Assembly: GCF_029910535.1 (NCBI RefSeq)
Contig: NZ_CP069362.1
Span: forward strand, 930,001 to 994,000
Source of the DNA: Marinitoga aeolica
Lineage (GTDB): Bacteria > Thermotogota > Thermotogae > Petrotogales > Petrotogaceae
Direction: 5' to 3'
Length of the DNA: 64,000 nt
Shown: one piece after another, positions 28,676 through 36,280 of the stretch
How the letters are laid out: the number at the start of each line of letters is the position of its first letter
Position numbering within the stretch: position 1 is the first letter of the stretch
Position numbers and translations under genes: made by a program
The notes under the pieces: generated by a model
What the model saw: only the letters and a program-made list of their open reading frames with translations
What the model was told of the DNA's origin: nothing
Database searches by the model: none

Positions 28676-28957
28676 AATACCACCCCCAAAGTTTAAATTC
28701 TAAAATCATTATACCATAACTTTTCAAAATTTATACTTTTTACGTTTTTGGGTTTTTTATTTCTTTATTTCTTCCATTAATTCAACTTTATTAACATTTA
28801 ACATTTTTTATCGACGCTTAATATTTGCATCAGTAGCCGAAAATAATCAATTAACGTTAAATTAAAATTAATGGAATATATTCCTAATATTATTTATAGC
28901 AAAAATTTTGTATAATTATAACAAAATAAAAAAATAAATAAGAGAGGAGAGAATATT
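28676..28957. other. Divergent intergenic region with long inverted repeat
   Basis: Spacer between the outer-membrane gene (minus) and recJ (plus). It holds an 11-bp inverted repeat, TTCCATTAATT (28772-28782) and AATTAATGGAA (28866-28876), with a nested pair ATTTAAC/GTTAAAT inside. TATAAT at 28911-28916 is the likely -10 of recJ; on the minus strand a TATAAT about 35 bp upstream of the other gene is a likely -10. Neither has a clear -35. No gene is seen. Confidence 0.4.
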
Positions 28958-31900
28958 TTGAAAAAGAATTGGAGGGTCTTTTGGGACTCGGATAATCCTT
29001 TATTTACAGAAAATTTAAAGTTAGCGAGGCGTCTTTCTTCTGAAACTGGTTTATCCGAATTTTTAATAAAACTTCTTATTGTACGTGGAATTAAAACAAA
29101 AGATGAGATTGAAGAGTTTTTATATCCAGATGAGTCAACCATTATAGATCCATTTCTTTTAAAAGATATGGATAAAACTGTTGATTTATTACTTGATATA
29201 AAAAGGAAAAAAGAGAAATTAGTTGTTTACGGTGATTATGATGCCGATGGTGTAACCGCTGCTGCTGTATTATATCAGGGTTTTAAATCCCTCGGATGGA
29301 ATGTTGAGGCATATATACCCAACAGAATAGATGAAGGATATAGTTTAAATATAGAAGCTATAGATGAATTATACGAAAAAGGTTTTAAAAACATTATTAC
29401 CGTAGATTGTGGAACAACATCATTAAACGAGGTTCATCACGCAAAGGAAAAAGGGATGAAAATAATTATTACAGATCATCACGAAACACAACAAATACTT
29501 CCACAAGCCGACGCAATTGTTAATCCAAAAAGAAAAGATGATATTTATCCTTTCAAAGGGTTATCTGGCGTTGGTGTTGCTTTTAAGGTATTACTTGCCA
29601 TTCATAAAACTCTTAATGATTCTTCTTTTGATCCATTTTCTTTAATAGATCTTGTAGCTTTGGGAACAATTGCAGATATTGTACCTTTAAGATCTGAAAA
29701 CAGATTTTTTGTAAAAAAAGGGTTAGATAAGTTAAGGACTAATCCAAATCCTGCTTTGAAATATTTAATGAAAGAAATTGGTATTGTCCCAGAGGATGTA
29801 AAATCATACATTGTTGCATATAAAATTGCTCCAAAAATTAATGCTGCTGGTAGAATGGCAGATGCTATGAAAGCTTTCGAACTATTAATGACAGAAGAAA
29901 ATAAAAATTTAGAAAAAAAAGTAAAACAATTACTTGATTTGAACTCTGAAAGACAAAAACACGAAAGAAGAATTTATAAATCCGCATTAAGTTTAATGGA
30001 TATAAACCCTGATTATCATGATAGTAAAGTTATAGTTTTAAGTGGTAAAGACTGGCATCTTGGTGTTTTGGGAATTGTAGCATCCAAACTTTCTAATAAA
30101 TTTAATAAACCCGTTTTATTAGTTTCAACCACTTCTGAAGATAATACCGGAAAGGGTTCTGCACGAAGTCCTCAGGGAATTAGTTTAATAGAACTAATGA
30201 AAAACATTTCTAAAGAACATGAAGACTTTTTTAAAGAATATGGCGGACATGAATTAGCTGCAGGTTTTACTATAGATTCGGAAAAAATTGAATATTTAAG
30301 AGCTGAAATAAATAAAATATATGAAAATATATATGGAAACAAAGAACCAGAATCCGAAATTGAAATTGATATGGAAATCGAAAATCTGTGGAGTACTTTT
30401 TTTGATGATATAACCGCATTGGAACCTTATGGATACCAAAATCCCGAACCAACATTTTTAATAAAAAATGTTTCTTTAGAAAAAGTAAAAATTTTTGGTG
30501 CTGAAGAAGAAAATCTTGCCGCTATTGCTAAAACAGAAAAAGGTATGATCTTTGAAGCTGTGGGCTACGGTATATTATCTAATAAAAGAGATGGAATGGC
30601 TGGAAACTTAAAATGTAATCTCGTTGGTAATTTTAGAATAGAAAGAACCTTTTATAATAATCAAAAAGTTCTAAAATTTTATGTAAAAGACATTGAATTC
30701 ATTGGTGATTCATTAACCGAAAAGGGTAATGCTGGTAATCTTTTGATTTCTTTACATGCAAAAGACAATGTGCATCACTTAGCTAACTATAAATATAAAA
30801 TATTATTGGATATGATAGAACAAAATAGAAATGCTATATTTGGTCCATTAAAAATTAAAAATACCCTGCTAATAGAAAAAATTAAAAATGTTATATCAAA
30901 GGGTAATAAATTGATTATTATAGGTGCATCTCATTTATTACTTGAATATACATACAAAATTATCAATCAATATATTTCTACAGAATATATATACTATAAC
31001 AAAAAATCAAAAATAGAAAATACTGTTTTAAAAAGTAAAAAAGTTATATTAGTAACTGTTCCCGCTTATATTCAAAATATTCAAAGATTAAATGATTTTT
31101 CAAAAAATTTATTAATAGACGAACCTATATACTCTTTTGCACATCCAACTATAGCAAATATTCCTGAATATGTACAATTAAGAAAAGTTATAAGATCTAA
31201 AAATTATGAAATTAGCATTTTAGGAACTTTTTATGATGAAAGTATAAAAGAATTTTTGAAATTAAGCGGATATAGGGTTGCAAATGTAAATACAAATGTT
31301 CCTTCTTTTGAAGTGGTTAAAGAAATTAATTCAAACAAATTTAAATTAATAAAAGATTATTTATATAACTCTAAAAACTTAAATATAATAGTAAACGATA
31401 TTACACCTTACAGGACATTAAAACCATATATATCCTCAACATATGAATATTCAGAAGATTATATTATTTATTATTCCCATAAACATACATTTTTTGAAAA
31501 AATAAATATCAGAGAATTAAATAAAAAAGGACCATCAAGAATCCTCATTTCAGAATTTGCAAACGATGGATTATCTCTTGAACAAAAAGATAGAAATTCT
31601 ATTATAATGTTATATGACGTTCCAAAAACACGCATTGAATTATTGGATCTTGTTTCATCATGGCCTCACAATAAAAAAGATAATATTATATTTGTCATGG
31701 CTTATAACACTGATTTCCCAACAAAGTTTATGTATGATTTTTCAAGAATATATCCATCAACTGAAATTATGAAAAAAGTATATAAAATTATAAAAGAAAA
31801 TGACAATATAAACATCAATATTCTTGCAAAAAATTATTTTAATGATGATGTTGATTTAGTAAAAAATATTGTAGATGAATTAATACATGCAGGTATAGTC

Positions 31901-32086
31901 ATAAATACATCTAATGGGTTAAAAACTATGGAAGACTTTAGATTAGATTTAATACATAAAAATGTCAAATCAAAAGAAAGCATTTTAGATAAATGGATAC
32001 TTAAAAATTCTATAAGATTCTTTCTGAATTTTAAATCAAGGAGTTTAATTTCATTATTAAACAATCAAATTGCGGAGGTTAAATGA
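28958..32086 (+). CDS. recJ: Single-stranded-DNA exonuclease RecJ with long C-terminal extension
   Basis: 1042 aa, far longer than E. coli RecJ (577). The catalytic DHH/DHHA1 core is complete in the first 560 residues: VVYGDYDADGV, TVDCGTT, ITDHHETQ, ALGTIADIVPL, GKGSARSP, GGHELAAGF, then an OB-like domain. The last 470 residues are unlike standard RecJ; they alternate Rossmann-like strands and helices (KLIIIGASHLLLEY, KKVILVTVPAYIQNI, LLIDEPIYSFAHP, ILISEFAND) and might be a decayed helicase-like region without a Walker A. TTG start with GAGGAGAG upstream. First gene of a recJ-ruvX operon. Role: recombination and mismatch repair, 5'-3' degradation of single-stranded DNA. Confidence 0.93.
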   Translation: MKKNWRVFWDSDNPLFTENLKLARRLSSETGLSEFLIKLLIVRGIKTKDEIEEFLYPDESTIIDPFLLKDMDKTVDLLLDIKRKKEKLVVYGDYDADGVTAAAVLYQGFKSLGWNVEAYIPNRIDEGYSLNIEAIDELYEKGFKNIITVDCGTTSLNEVHHAKEKGMKIIITDHHETQQILPQADAIVNPKRKDDIYPFKGLSGVGVAFKVLLAIHKTLNDSSFDPFSLIDLVALGTIADIVPLRSENRFFVKKGLDKLRTNPNPALKYLMKEIGIVPEDVKSYIVAYKIAPKINAAGRMADAMKAFELLMTEENKNLEKKVKQLLDLNSERQKHERRIYKSALSLMDINPDYHDSKVIVLSGKDWHLGVLGIVASKLSNKFNKPVLLVSTTSEDNTGKGSARSPQGISLIELMKNISKEHEDFFKEYGGHELAAGFTIDSEKIEYLRAEINKIYENIYGNKEPESEIEIDMEIENLWSTFFDDITALEPYGYQNPEPTFLIKNVSLEKVKIFGAEEENLAAIAKTEKGMIFEAVGYGILSNKRDGMAGNLKCNLVGNFRIERTFYNNQKVLKFYVKDIEFIGDSLTEKGNAGNLLISLHAKDNVHHLANYKYKILLDMIEQNRNAIFGPLKIKNTLLIEKIKNVISKGNKLIIIGASHLLLEYTYKIINQYISTEYIYYNKKSKIENTVLKSKKVILVTVPAYIQNIQRLNDFSKNLLIDEPIYSFAHPTIANIPEYVQLRKVIRSKNYEISILGTFYDESIKEFLKLSGYRVANVNTNVPSFEVVKEINSNKFKLIKDYLYNSKNLNIIVNDITPYRTLKPYISSTYEYSEDYIIYYSHKHTFFEKINIRELNKKGPSRILISEFANDGLSLEQKDRNSIIMLYDVPKTRIELLDLVSSWPHNKKDNIIFVMAYNTDFPTKFMYDFSRIYPSTEIMKKVYKIIKENDNININILAKNYFNDDVDLVKNIVDELIHAGIVINTSNGLKTMEDFRLDLIHKNVKSKESILDKWILKNSIRFFLNFKSRSLISLLNNQIAEVK

Positions 32087-32087
32087 T

Positions 32088-32333
32088 ATGAAAAAAACAA
32101 CGAAAGATTTAAACCTGTACATAAAGTTGGAACAAAAATATTTAGTAAAAGCTTTGGATAAATTAAGAAAAAATAAGATTTTTTCAAAATTTTTCCCTCT
32201 TGGTGGATTTCCAATAATAGCAATATCTGAAGATGATGAAGAAAAAACAAAAAAAATACTAAATGAAATGTCAATTAAATACAAAATAGAAAAAGCAAAT
32301 CCAGACATTATTGAGGAGATGTTGAAGTTTTGA
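32088..32333 (+). CDS. Small protein of unknown function between recJ and ruvX
   Basis: 81 aa, not recognised. Lys-rich, with a beta-alpha-beta pattern (LNLYIKLEQKYLVKALDKLRKN; FPIIAISEDDEEKTKKIL) resembling a small ferredoxin-like fold. ATG at 32088, one base after the recJ stop, with GGAGG 9-10 nt upstream. Its TGA overlaps the TTG start of ruvX, so it is translationally linked to both repair genes. Confidence 0.75.
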   Translation: MKKTTKDLNLYIKLEQKYLVKALDKLRKNKIFSKFFPLGGFPIIAISEDDEEKTKKILNEMSIKYKIEKANPDIIEEMLKF

Positions 32334-33001
32334 ATTACATAGGTCTTGACTATGGATTAAGCAAAACAGGTATTGCAATTAGTGATTCAGTCTTAAAAAT
32401 TGCTACTATAAAAGGAACTGTTAATACAGATAAAATATTAACTGTATTAGAAAATAACATATACAAAAAAGATGATATTTTTATAGTCGGTTTACCAATA
32501 TCAATGTCTGGCAGATATTCTAAGCAAACATTTGAAACCATCGACTTTTGCATAAAATTAAAAGAAAAGTTTAAAACTGATATTTTCTTAATAGATGAAC
32601 GCCTAACCACTCAACAAAGTTATACTATGACAAAAAACTTTTTAAATGCCAAAAAGGCAAAAAAAACAAAGGATCAAAATAGTGCTTTGTTTATTTTACA
32701 ACGATACCTGGATAATCCAAATCAAGGAATAAAATTAGAAAAGCGTCAGATTTATAAAATGGAAAATATTGAATATGATTCAATTTTAATAAATGAGATT
32801 ATTATAAAAAATAGTAATATTTATAACAAAGCTGATATTTTCACAAAAGACCCTTATATCTTTTGGTGGTATTTTAAACGCAATAAAAAATCAACAACAC
32901 TTATTGATGACTTAAACAGCGAATATGATATTTTATTAACAAAAAATAATGTATTAAATTCAAATATAAAATTCAAAAAAATTAGGATAATAGGTGATTA
33001 A
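32330..33001 (+). CDS. ruvX: RuvX/YqgF family Holliday-junction resolvase-like RNase, C-terminally extended
   Basis: 223 aa; the normal family length is about 140. RNase H-like core in residues 1-130: GLDYGLSKTGIAISD with the first Asp, VGLPISMSGRYSKQ, LIDERLTTQQS and KKTKDQNSALFILQRYL with the other acidic residues. An extra 85 residues follow with no recognised motif. TTG start, overlapping the stop of the previous gene (TTGA). Role: 16S 5'-end processing or junction resolution by homology. Confidence 0.88.
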   Translation: MNYIGLDYGLSKTGIAISDSVLKIATIKGTVNTDKILTVLENNIYKKDDIFIVGLPISMSGRYSKQTFETIDFCIKLKEKFKTDIFLIDERLTTQQSYTMTKNFLNAKKAKKTKDQNSALFILQRYLDNPNQGIKLEKRQIYKMENIEYDSILINEIIIKNSNIYNKADIFTKDPYIFWWYFKRNKKSTTLIDDLNSEYDILLTKNNVLNSNIKFKKIRIIGD

Positions 33002-33982
33002 ATGTCCAAATCTTTGTGGTTTATCATTTCATATCTAATTGGATTCTTGATTTTATTAAAAATATTCCCTACAATAGTAGGAAGTTTAGTTATTGCTTTG
33101 TTTTTTACTATATTAATAGATGTAATTGCTTCATATCTTGAAAAAATAAAAATATCAAGAAAAATAACAGCACCATTAGCTGCCGTGATTTTTTATGGTG
33201 CAATTGTTTATGCTTTTTATAGTTTAATTCCTATAACTATTGAAGAAAGCACAAAAGCTTTTGAAGTGCTTAAAGGTATAAATTTTAATTCAATCCCTGG
33301 AAAAACTGGAGAAATTATAAACACTTTACTCGACACTGCAGGTAAATATTTAAACGATTTAATCATACAATTAGCTGGATACTTGGCTTCAAATATTTCC
33401 AATTATATTACTGTCGCATTATTATTAATAGTAGCATCAGGTTATATGGCTATTGCCAGTAAACGGTTATGGTTATCTATTGATAAATTTTTCCCAAATT
33501 CAGAAATAAAAAGCACAAAAAAATTTTTATTAAAAACCTATAGCGATTTAAGGAAATTTGTTTCTGGTCAAATAATAACTGCTCTATTTGTTGGTATAAT
33601 AACATGGTTCATGGCACTAATTCTTGGATTTCCATATGCAATTTTTTTAGGAATACTTGCTGGTATTACAGACTTTATACCTTATCTAGGTGTATTCATA
33701 ACTGCATTCCCACTTATTCTTCTTGGATTTACAAATTTTGAATTAATCGGAATAATAAAAGCTTTAACTATTTTAATTACCGCCAATCAAATTGAAACAT
33801 GGATTCTTGCTCCAAGAATTTCTGGTGGTAAGGTTAATCTTAATTGGTTCCTTATTTTAATTTCAATGTTTATTTTTGGTCAAACATTTGGGGTAGTAGG
33901 AGTTTTAATAACAATACCTCTTTTAATAATATTTAAAAATATATGGGGAATGTATATAATTCAATATTTAAAGAATATATAA
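33002..33982 (+). CDS. AI-2E family transporter (PF01594-type permease)
   Basis: 326 aa with about seven or eight membrane segments and a periplasmic-type linker near residues 75-115. The conserved end part is GILAGITDFIPYLGVFITAFPLILLG and GVVGVLITIPLLIIFKNI. The function of most family members is unclear (small-molecule or ion efflux). It starts directly after the ruvX stop (TAAATG), with AGGTGA as ribosome site. Last gene of the recJ operon. Confidence 0.88.
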   Translation: MSKSLWFIISYLIGFLILLKIFPTIVGSLVIALFFTILIDVIASYLEKIKISRKITAPLAAVIFYGAIVYAFYSLIPITIEESTKAFEVLKGINFNSIPGKTGEIINTLLDTAGKYLNDLIIQLAGYLASNISNYITVALLLIVASGYMAIASKRLWLSIDKFFPNSEIKSTKKFLLKTYSDLRKFVSGQIITALFVGIITWFMALILGFPYAIFLGILAGITDFIPYLGVFITAFPLILLGFTNFELIGIIKALTILITANQIETWILAPRISGGKVNLNWFLILISMFIFGQTFGVVGVLITIPLLIIFKNIWGMYIIQYLKNI

Positions 33983-33983
33983 T

Positions 33984-34007
33984 AAAAAAGCAGCCTCTTA
34001 GGCTGCT
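33984..34007 (-). terminator. Terminator of the predicted small RNA
   Basis: Minus strand AGCAGCC, TAAGA loop, GGCTGCT followed by TTTTTT. The U-run exists only on the minus strand, so it is not the terminator of the plus-strand gene ending at 33982. Confidence 0.8.
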
Positions 34008-34092
34008 AAAGGTTAAACAGGGGGAATTTCAAAAAAGTTGTCTTTGCTTGATATTGGTAGTTATTTGCTTTTAATGGCTGTTATTTCATTTT
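33984..34092 (-). ncRNA. Predicted small RNA of about 110 nt with C-rich single-stranded region
   Basis: A free-standing transcription unit on the minus strand: perfect promoter at 34099-34127, predicted start near 34092 and a terminator ending near 33984. The interior is A-rich with no likely coding frame (the only ATG is followed by one codon and TAA, and has no ribosome site). The part next to the terminator reads AATTCCCCCTGTTTAACC and appears unpaired; it could base-pair with GGGGG-type ribosome sites, which are common here (for example at 5667, 24327, 43435 and 48026). No known RNA family is recognised. It is antisense to nothing annotated, lying between the AI-2E gene and ksgA. Confidence 0.72.
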
Positions 34093-34098
34093 TTTGAT

Positions 34099-34127
34099 AT
34101 TATACAACATTTTTTTCATTTTGTCAA
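34099..34127 (-). promoter_or_regulatory. Full-consensus promoter of the predicted small RNA
   Basis: Minus strand TTGACA (34122-34127), 17-bp spacer, TATAAT (34099-34104). All 12 positions match consensus. No protein gene lies downstream on that strand before the terminator. Confidence 0.85.
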
Positions 34128-34143
34128 CTGAAGGGAGATTCAA

Positions 34144-34947
34144 ATGAAAACAGGTGATTGGTTAAAAAAATATAATATATACCTTAAAAAAAGCCTTGGT
34201 CAAAATTTTCTTGCAACAGAGGTATACGCAAAAAAAATTGTTCAAAAATCTGGAATTACCAATGAAGATACTGTAATTGAAATAGGTCCTGGTGCAGGAA
34301 CACTAACAGAAGCATTGGCAAAAACAGGTGCAAAAATTTTTGCATTTGAAATAGATCAGAGACTCAATCCATTATTAGTAGAAAGATTTCAAAATTATAA
34401 TAACGTAAACATTCAATTTATCGATTTTTTGAAAGCGGATTTATCCAATTTTGAAAAACCTAAATATGTCGCAAATATTCCATATTACATTACATCACCA
34501 ATTTTAGAAAAAATTTTTTTAGAAACTCCGGATTTTCAATTAGCTACATTAATGGTTCAAAAAGAATATGGCGACAGAATGCTTGCAAGATCCGGAAAGA
34601 ATTATAGTCCCTTAAGTATATTTGTGCAATTTTTCTGCAATGTTGAAAAATTAATAACGGTTCCACCACACGCTTTTATTCCTAATCCAAAAATAGACTC
34701 TGTAGTTATCAAATTAACTCCAAAGGAAAATATTCCTGATATTGATAAAAATAAATTCTTCAAATTTATACATATAGCTTTTTCGCAAAGAAGAAAAACA
34801 ATAAAAAATAACTTAAAACAACTTTTTGGAGATAAAACTGAAGAAATATTAAAAAAATGCAATATCGATTCCAAAACTCGTCCAGAAAACATCACCATAG
34901 ATCAATTTATAAATCTCTTTATTATTTCTAAATCTTATAATAAATAG
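34144..34947 (+). CDS. rsmA: 16S rRNA dimethyladenosine transferase KsgA
   Basis: 267 aa, the usual length. KKSLGQNFLA near the N terminus, SAM site VIEIGPGAGTLTEAL (about 40-54), acidic FAFEIDQRL, and catalytic NIPYYITSP. It dimethylates two adenines in the 3' hairpin of 16S rRNA. AAGGGAG precedes the ATG. Its promoter must overlap or lie close to the divergent small RNA promoter; none is obvious on the plus strand. Confidence 0.95.
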   Translation: MKTGDWLKKYNIYLKKSLGQNFLATEVYAKKIVQKSGITNEDTVIEIGPGAGTLTEALAKTGAKIFAFEIDQRLNPLLVERFQNYNNVNIQFIDFLKADLSNFEKPKYVANIPYYITSPILEKIFLETPDFQLATLMVQKEYGDRMLARSGKNYSPLSIFVQFFCNVEKLITVPPHAFIPNPKIDSVVIKLTPKENIPDIDKNKFFKFIHIAFSQRRKTIKNNLKQLFGDKTEEILKKCNIDSKTRPENITIDQFINLFIISKSYNK

Positions 34948-34960
34948 AATATCTATTCTT
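34944..34960 (+). repeat. Flanking hairpin repeat, left of element 1
   Basis: ATAGAATATCTATTCTT, a small hairpin (AGAATA/TATTCT). The identical 17-bp sequence starts again at 35197 directly after the element, as a target duplication would. It lies just after the ksgA stop. Confidence 0.7.
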
Positions 34961-35196
34961 CAGACTGTTGTCAAAGTATTTTCTAAAAAAATAATATGAG
35001 CGAATACTTGAAAATTCCCAAACTTTCGCTTCGCGAAAATTAAAAGCTTTTAACATAAATTTTTTGGTTCGAAAAATTTTTAAATATTCTTTGTAAAACC
35101 TTGTATTTATTTTTAATACTATGTATTAAAAATATGTGCGTGAATATTATTTTTGAAAATACTTTGCATTTAATTTTTGACTTTGTCTACAAACTG
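34961..35196 (+). mobile_element. Short terminal-inverted-repeat element 1 (236 bp)
   Basis: Starts CAGACTGTTGTCAAAGT and ends ACTTTGTCTACAAACTG, an imperfect 17-bp terminal inverted repeat (13 matches). The first 59 and last 57 bp are identical to element 2 (44563). The interior is different and made of AT hairpins (for example ATTTTTAATAC-TAT-GTATTAAAAAT). No gene inside; apparent reading frames across it also run through the tRNA gene. Together with the tRNA promoter it accounts for the gap between ksgA and the tRNA. Confidence 0.75.
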
Positions 35197-35213
35197 ATAG
35201 AATATCTATTCTT
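35197..35213 (+). repeat. Flanking hairpin repeat, right of element 1
   Basis: Exact copy of 34944-34960, directly abutting the right end of element 1. Confidence 0.7.
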
Positions 35214-35238
35214 TAATTTTCTATTTATATTTTCTTTA

Positions 35239-35267
35239 TTGATTTTACCCATTTTTTTTGTTAAAAT
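35239..35267 (+). promoter_or_regulatory. Promoter of tRNA-Arg
   Basis: TTGATT (35239-35244), 17-bp spacer, TAAAAT (35262-35267). The start would fall near 35274, 22 nt before the tRNA. Confidence 0.7.
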
Positions 35268-35295
35268 ATTTATGGTCCTAAGAAAACTCAATCTC

Positions 35296-35370
35296 GCCCT
35301 CATAGTTCAACGGATAGAACGGCGGATTCCTAATCCGCAAATGGAGGTTCGATTCCTCCTGGGGGCACCA
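35296..35370 (+). tRNA. tRNA-Arg (anticodon CCT)
   Basis: 75 nt including an encoded CCA. Acceptor stem GCCCTCA/TGGGGGC (with one T-G pair), anticodon stem GCGGA/TCCGC with loop TTCCTAA giving CCT, T arm GGAGG-TTCGATT-CCTCC. It reads AGG codons. Single tRNA transcription unit with its own promoter and terminator. Confidence 0.97.
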
Positions 35371-35375
35371 GTATT

Positions 35376-35400
35376 AATCCGGGAGCTTCCCGGATTTTTT
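35376..35400 (+). terminator. Terminator of tRNA-Arg
   Basis: AATCCGGGA, GCT loop, TCCCGGATT, TTTT. Perfect 9-bp stem 5 nt after the tRNA. Confidence 0.85.
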
Positions 35401-35446
35401 GTTATTTCTAATTTAATATCAAATAAAAATTAATGAGGTGAAAGTA

Positions 35447-36271
35447 ATGTGGTATCCTGGCCATATAAAAAAAGCAAAAGGAAAAATTAAGACTTACTTA
35501 AAAACTGTTCAGGGAATTTTAGAATTGGTAGATGCCAGAGCACCATATGCAAGTAGAGCATATGAATATGAAGACTTATTTAAAAACAAAGAAAGAATTA
35601 TCCTTTTTAACAAAATAGATATAGCTGATGAAAAAAATTTACAGTTTTGGGAGAAATATTACAAAGAAAAAGGATATAAAGTTTTAAAAACCTCTCTAAA
35701 AAAAGTAAGTATTAGAAGTTTTTTAACAAAGATCGTTTATAAATCATTCCCCAAAAAATTTAGTGAATTAAGAGTAATGGTTGCTGGTATCCCAAACGTT
35801 GGAAAATCAACTTTAATTAATAGCATAAAAGGGAAAAAGGCTTTAAGAGTTGGAAATACACCTGGAGTTACCAGAGGTCTTCAATGGATAAGTATAAACA
35901 ATCAATTTATGCTACTGGACACCCCTGGTATTCTGTATAGTGAAATATATAATAAAAAGATGCTGTATAAATTAATTTTAATTGGATCTTTAAAACCGGA
36001 AAAAGATGAAAAAGAATTCGCAATAGAATACGGATTTAACTTTTTTAAAGAAAAATACCCAGAAATAATAAAAAATGCTTTAAAATCCGACAATATTCCA
36101 GAAGAATATCCAGAGTTTCTCGAATTATTCGCAAAAAGAAGAAATTTTATTACTTCAGGGAATAATTATGATATAGAAAGAGCTATGAATACATTTTTAA
36201 AAGAATTATCTGATGGAAAATATGGTAAAGTAGTATATGATTATCCTGAAGATTATGATGTTTTAAAGTGA
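35447..36271 (+). CDS. rbgA: Ribosome biogenesis GTPase RbgA (YlqF)
   Basis: 274 aa. WYPGHIKKAK at the N terminus is diagnostic. Circularly permuted G motifs: NKIDIAD (G4) early, then GIPNVGKSTLIN (G1) and LLDTPGIL (G3). It helps late 50S subunit assembly. ATG at 35447 stands 6 nt after GAGGTG; an in-frame GTG at 35438 lies in that site. The order rbgA, ylqG-like, ylqH-like matches the Bacillus neighbourhood (there rnhB intervenes). Confidence 0.95.
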   Translation: MWYPGHIKKAKGKIKTYLKTVQGILELVDARAPYASRAYEYEDLFKNKERIILFNKIDIADEKNLQFWEKYYKEKGYKVLKTSLKKVSIRSFLTKIVYKSFPKKFSELRVMVAGIPNVGKSTLINSIKGKKALRVGNTPGVTRGLQWISINNQFMLLDTPGILYSEIYNKKMLYKLILIGSLKPEKDEKEFAIEYGFNFFKEKYPEIIKNALKSDNIPEEYPEFLELFAKRRNFITSGNNYDIERAMNTFLKELSDGKYGKVVYDYPEDYDVLK

Positions 36272-36280
36272 GGTAATATT

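Noticed and set aside
33984-34007. Hairpin after the AI-2E gene as its terminator
   Set aside because: On the plus strand it is followed by AAAGG, not a U-run; the U-run exists only on the minus strand, so it belongs to the predicted small RNA.
35101-35433. A 110-codon frame covering element 1, tRNA-Arg and its terminator
   Set aside because: It runs through a complete tRNA and the right end of a repeat element; not a protein gene.
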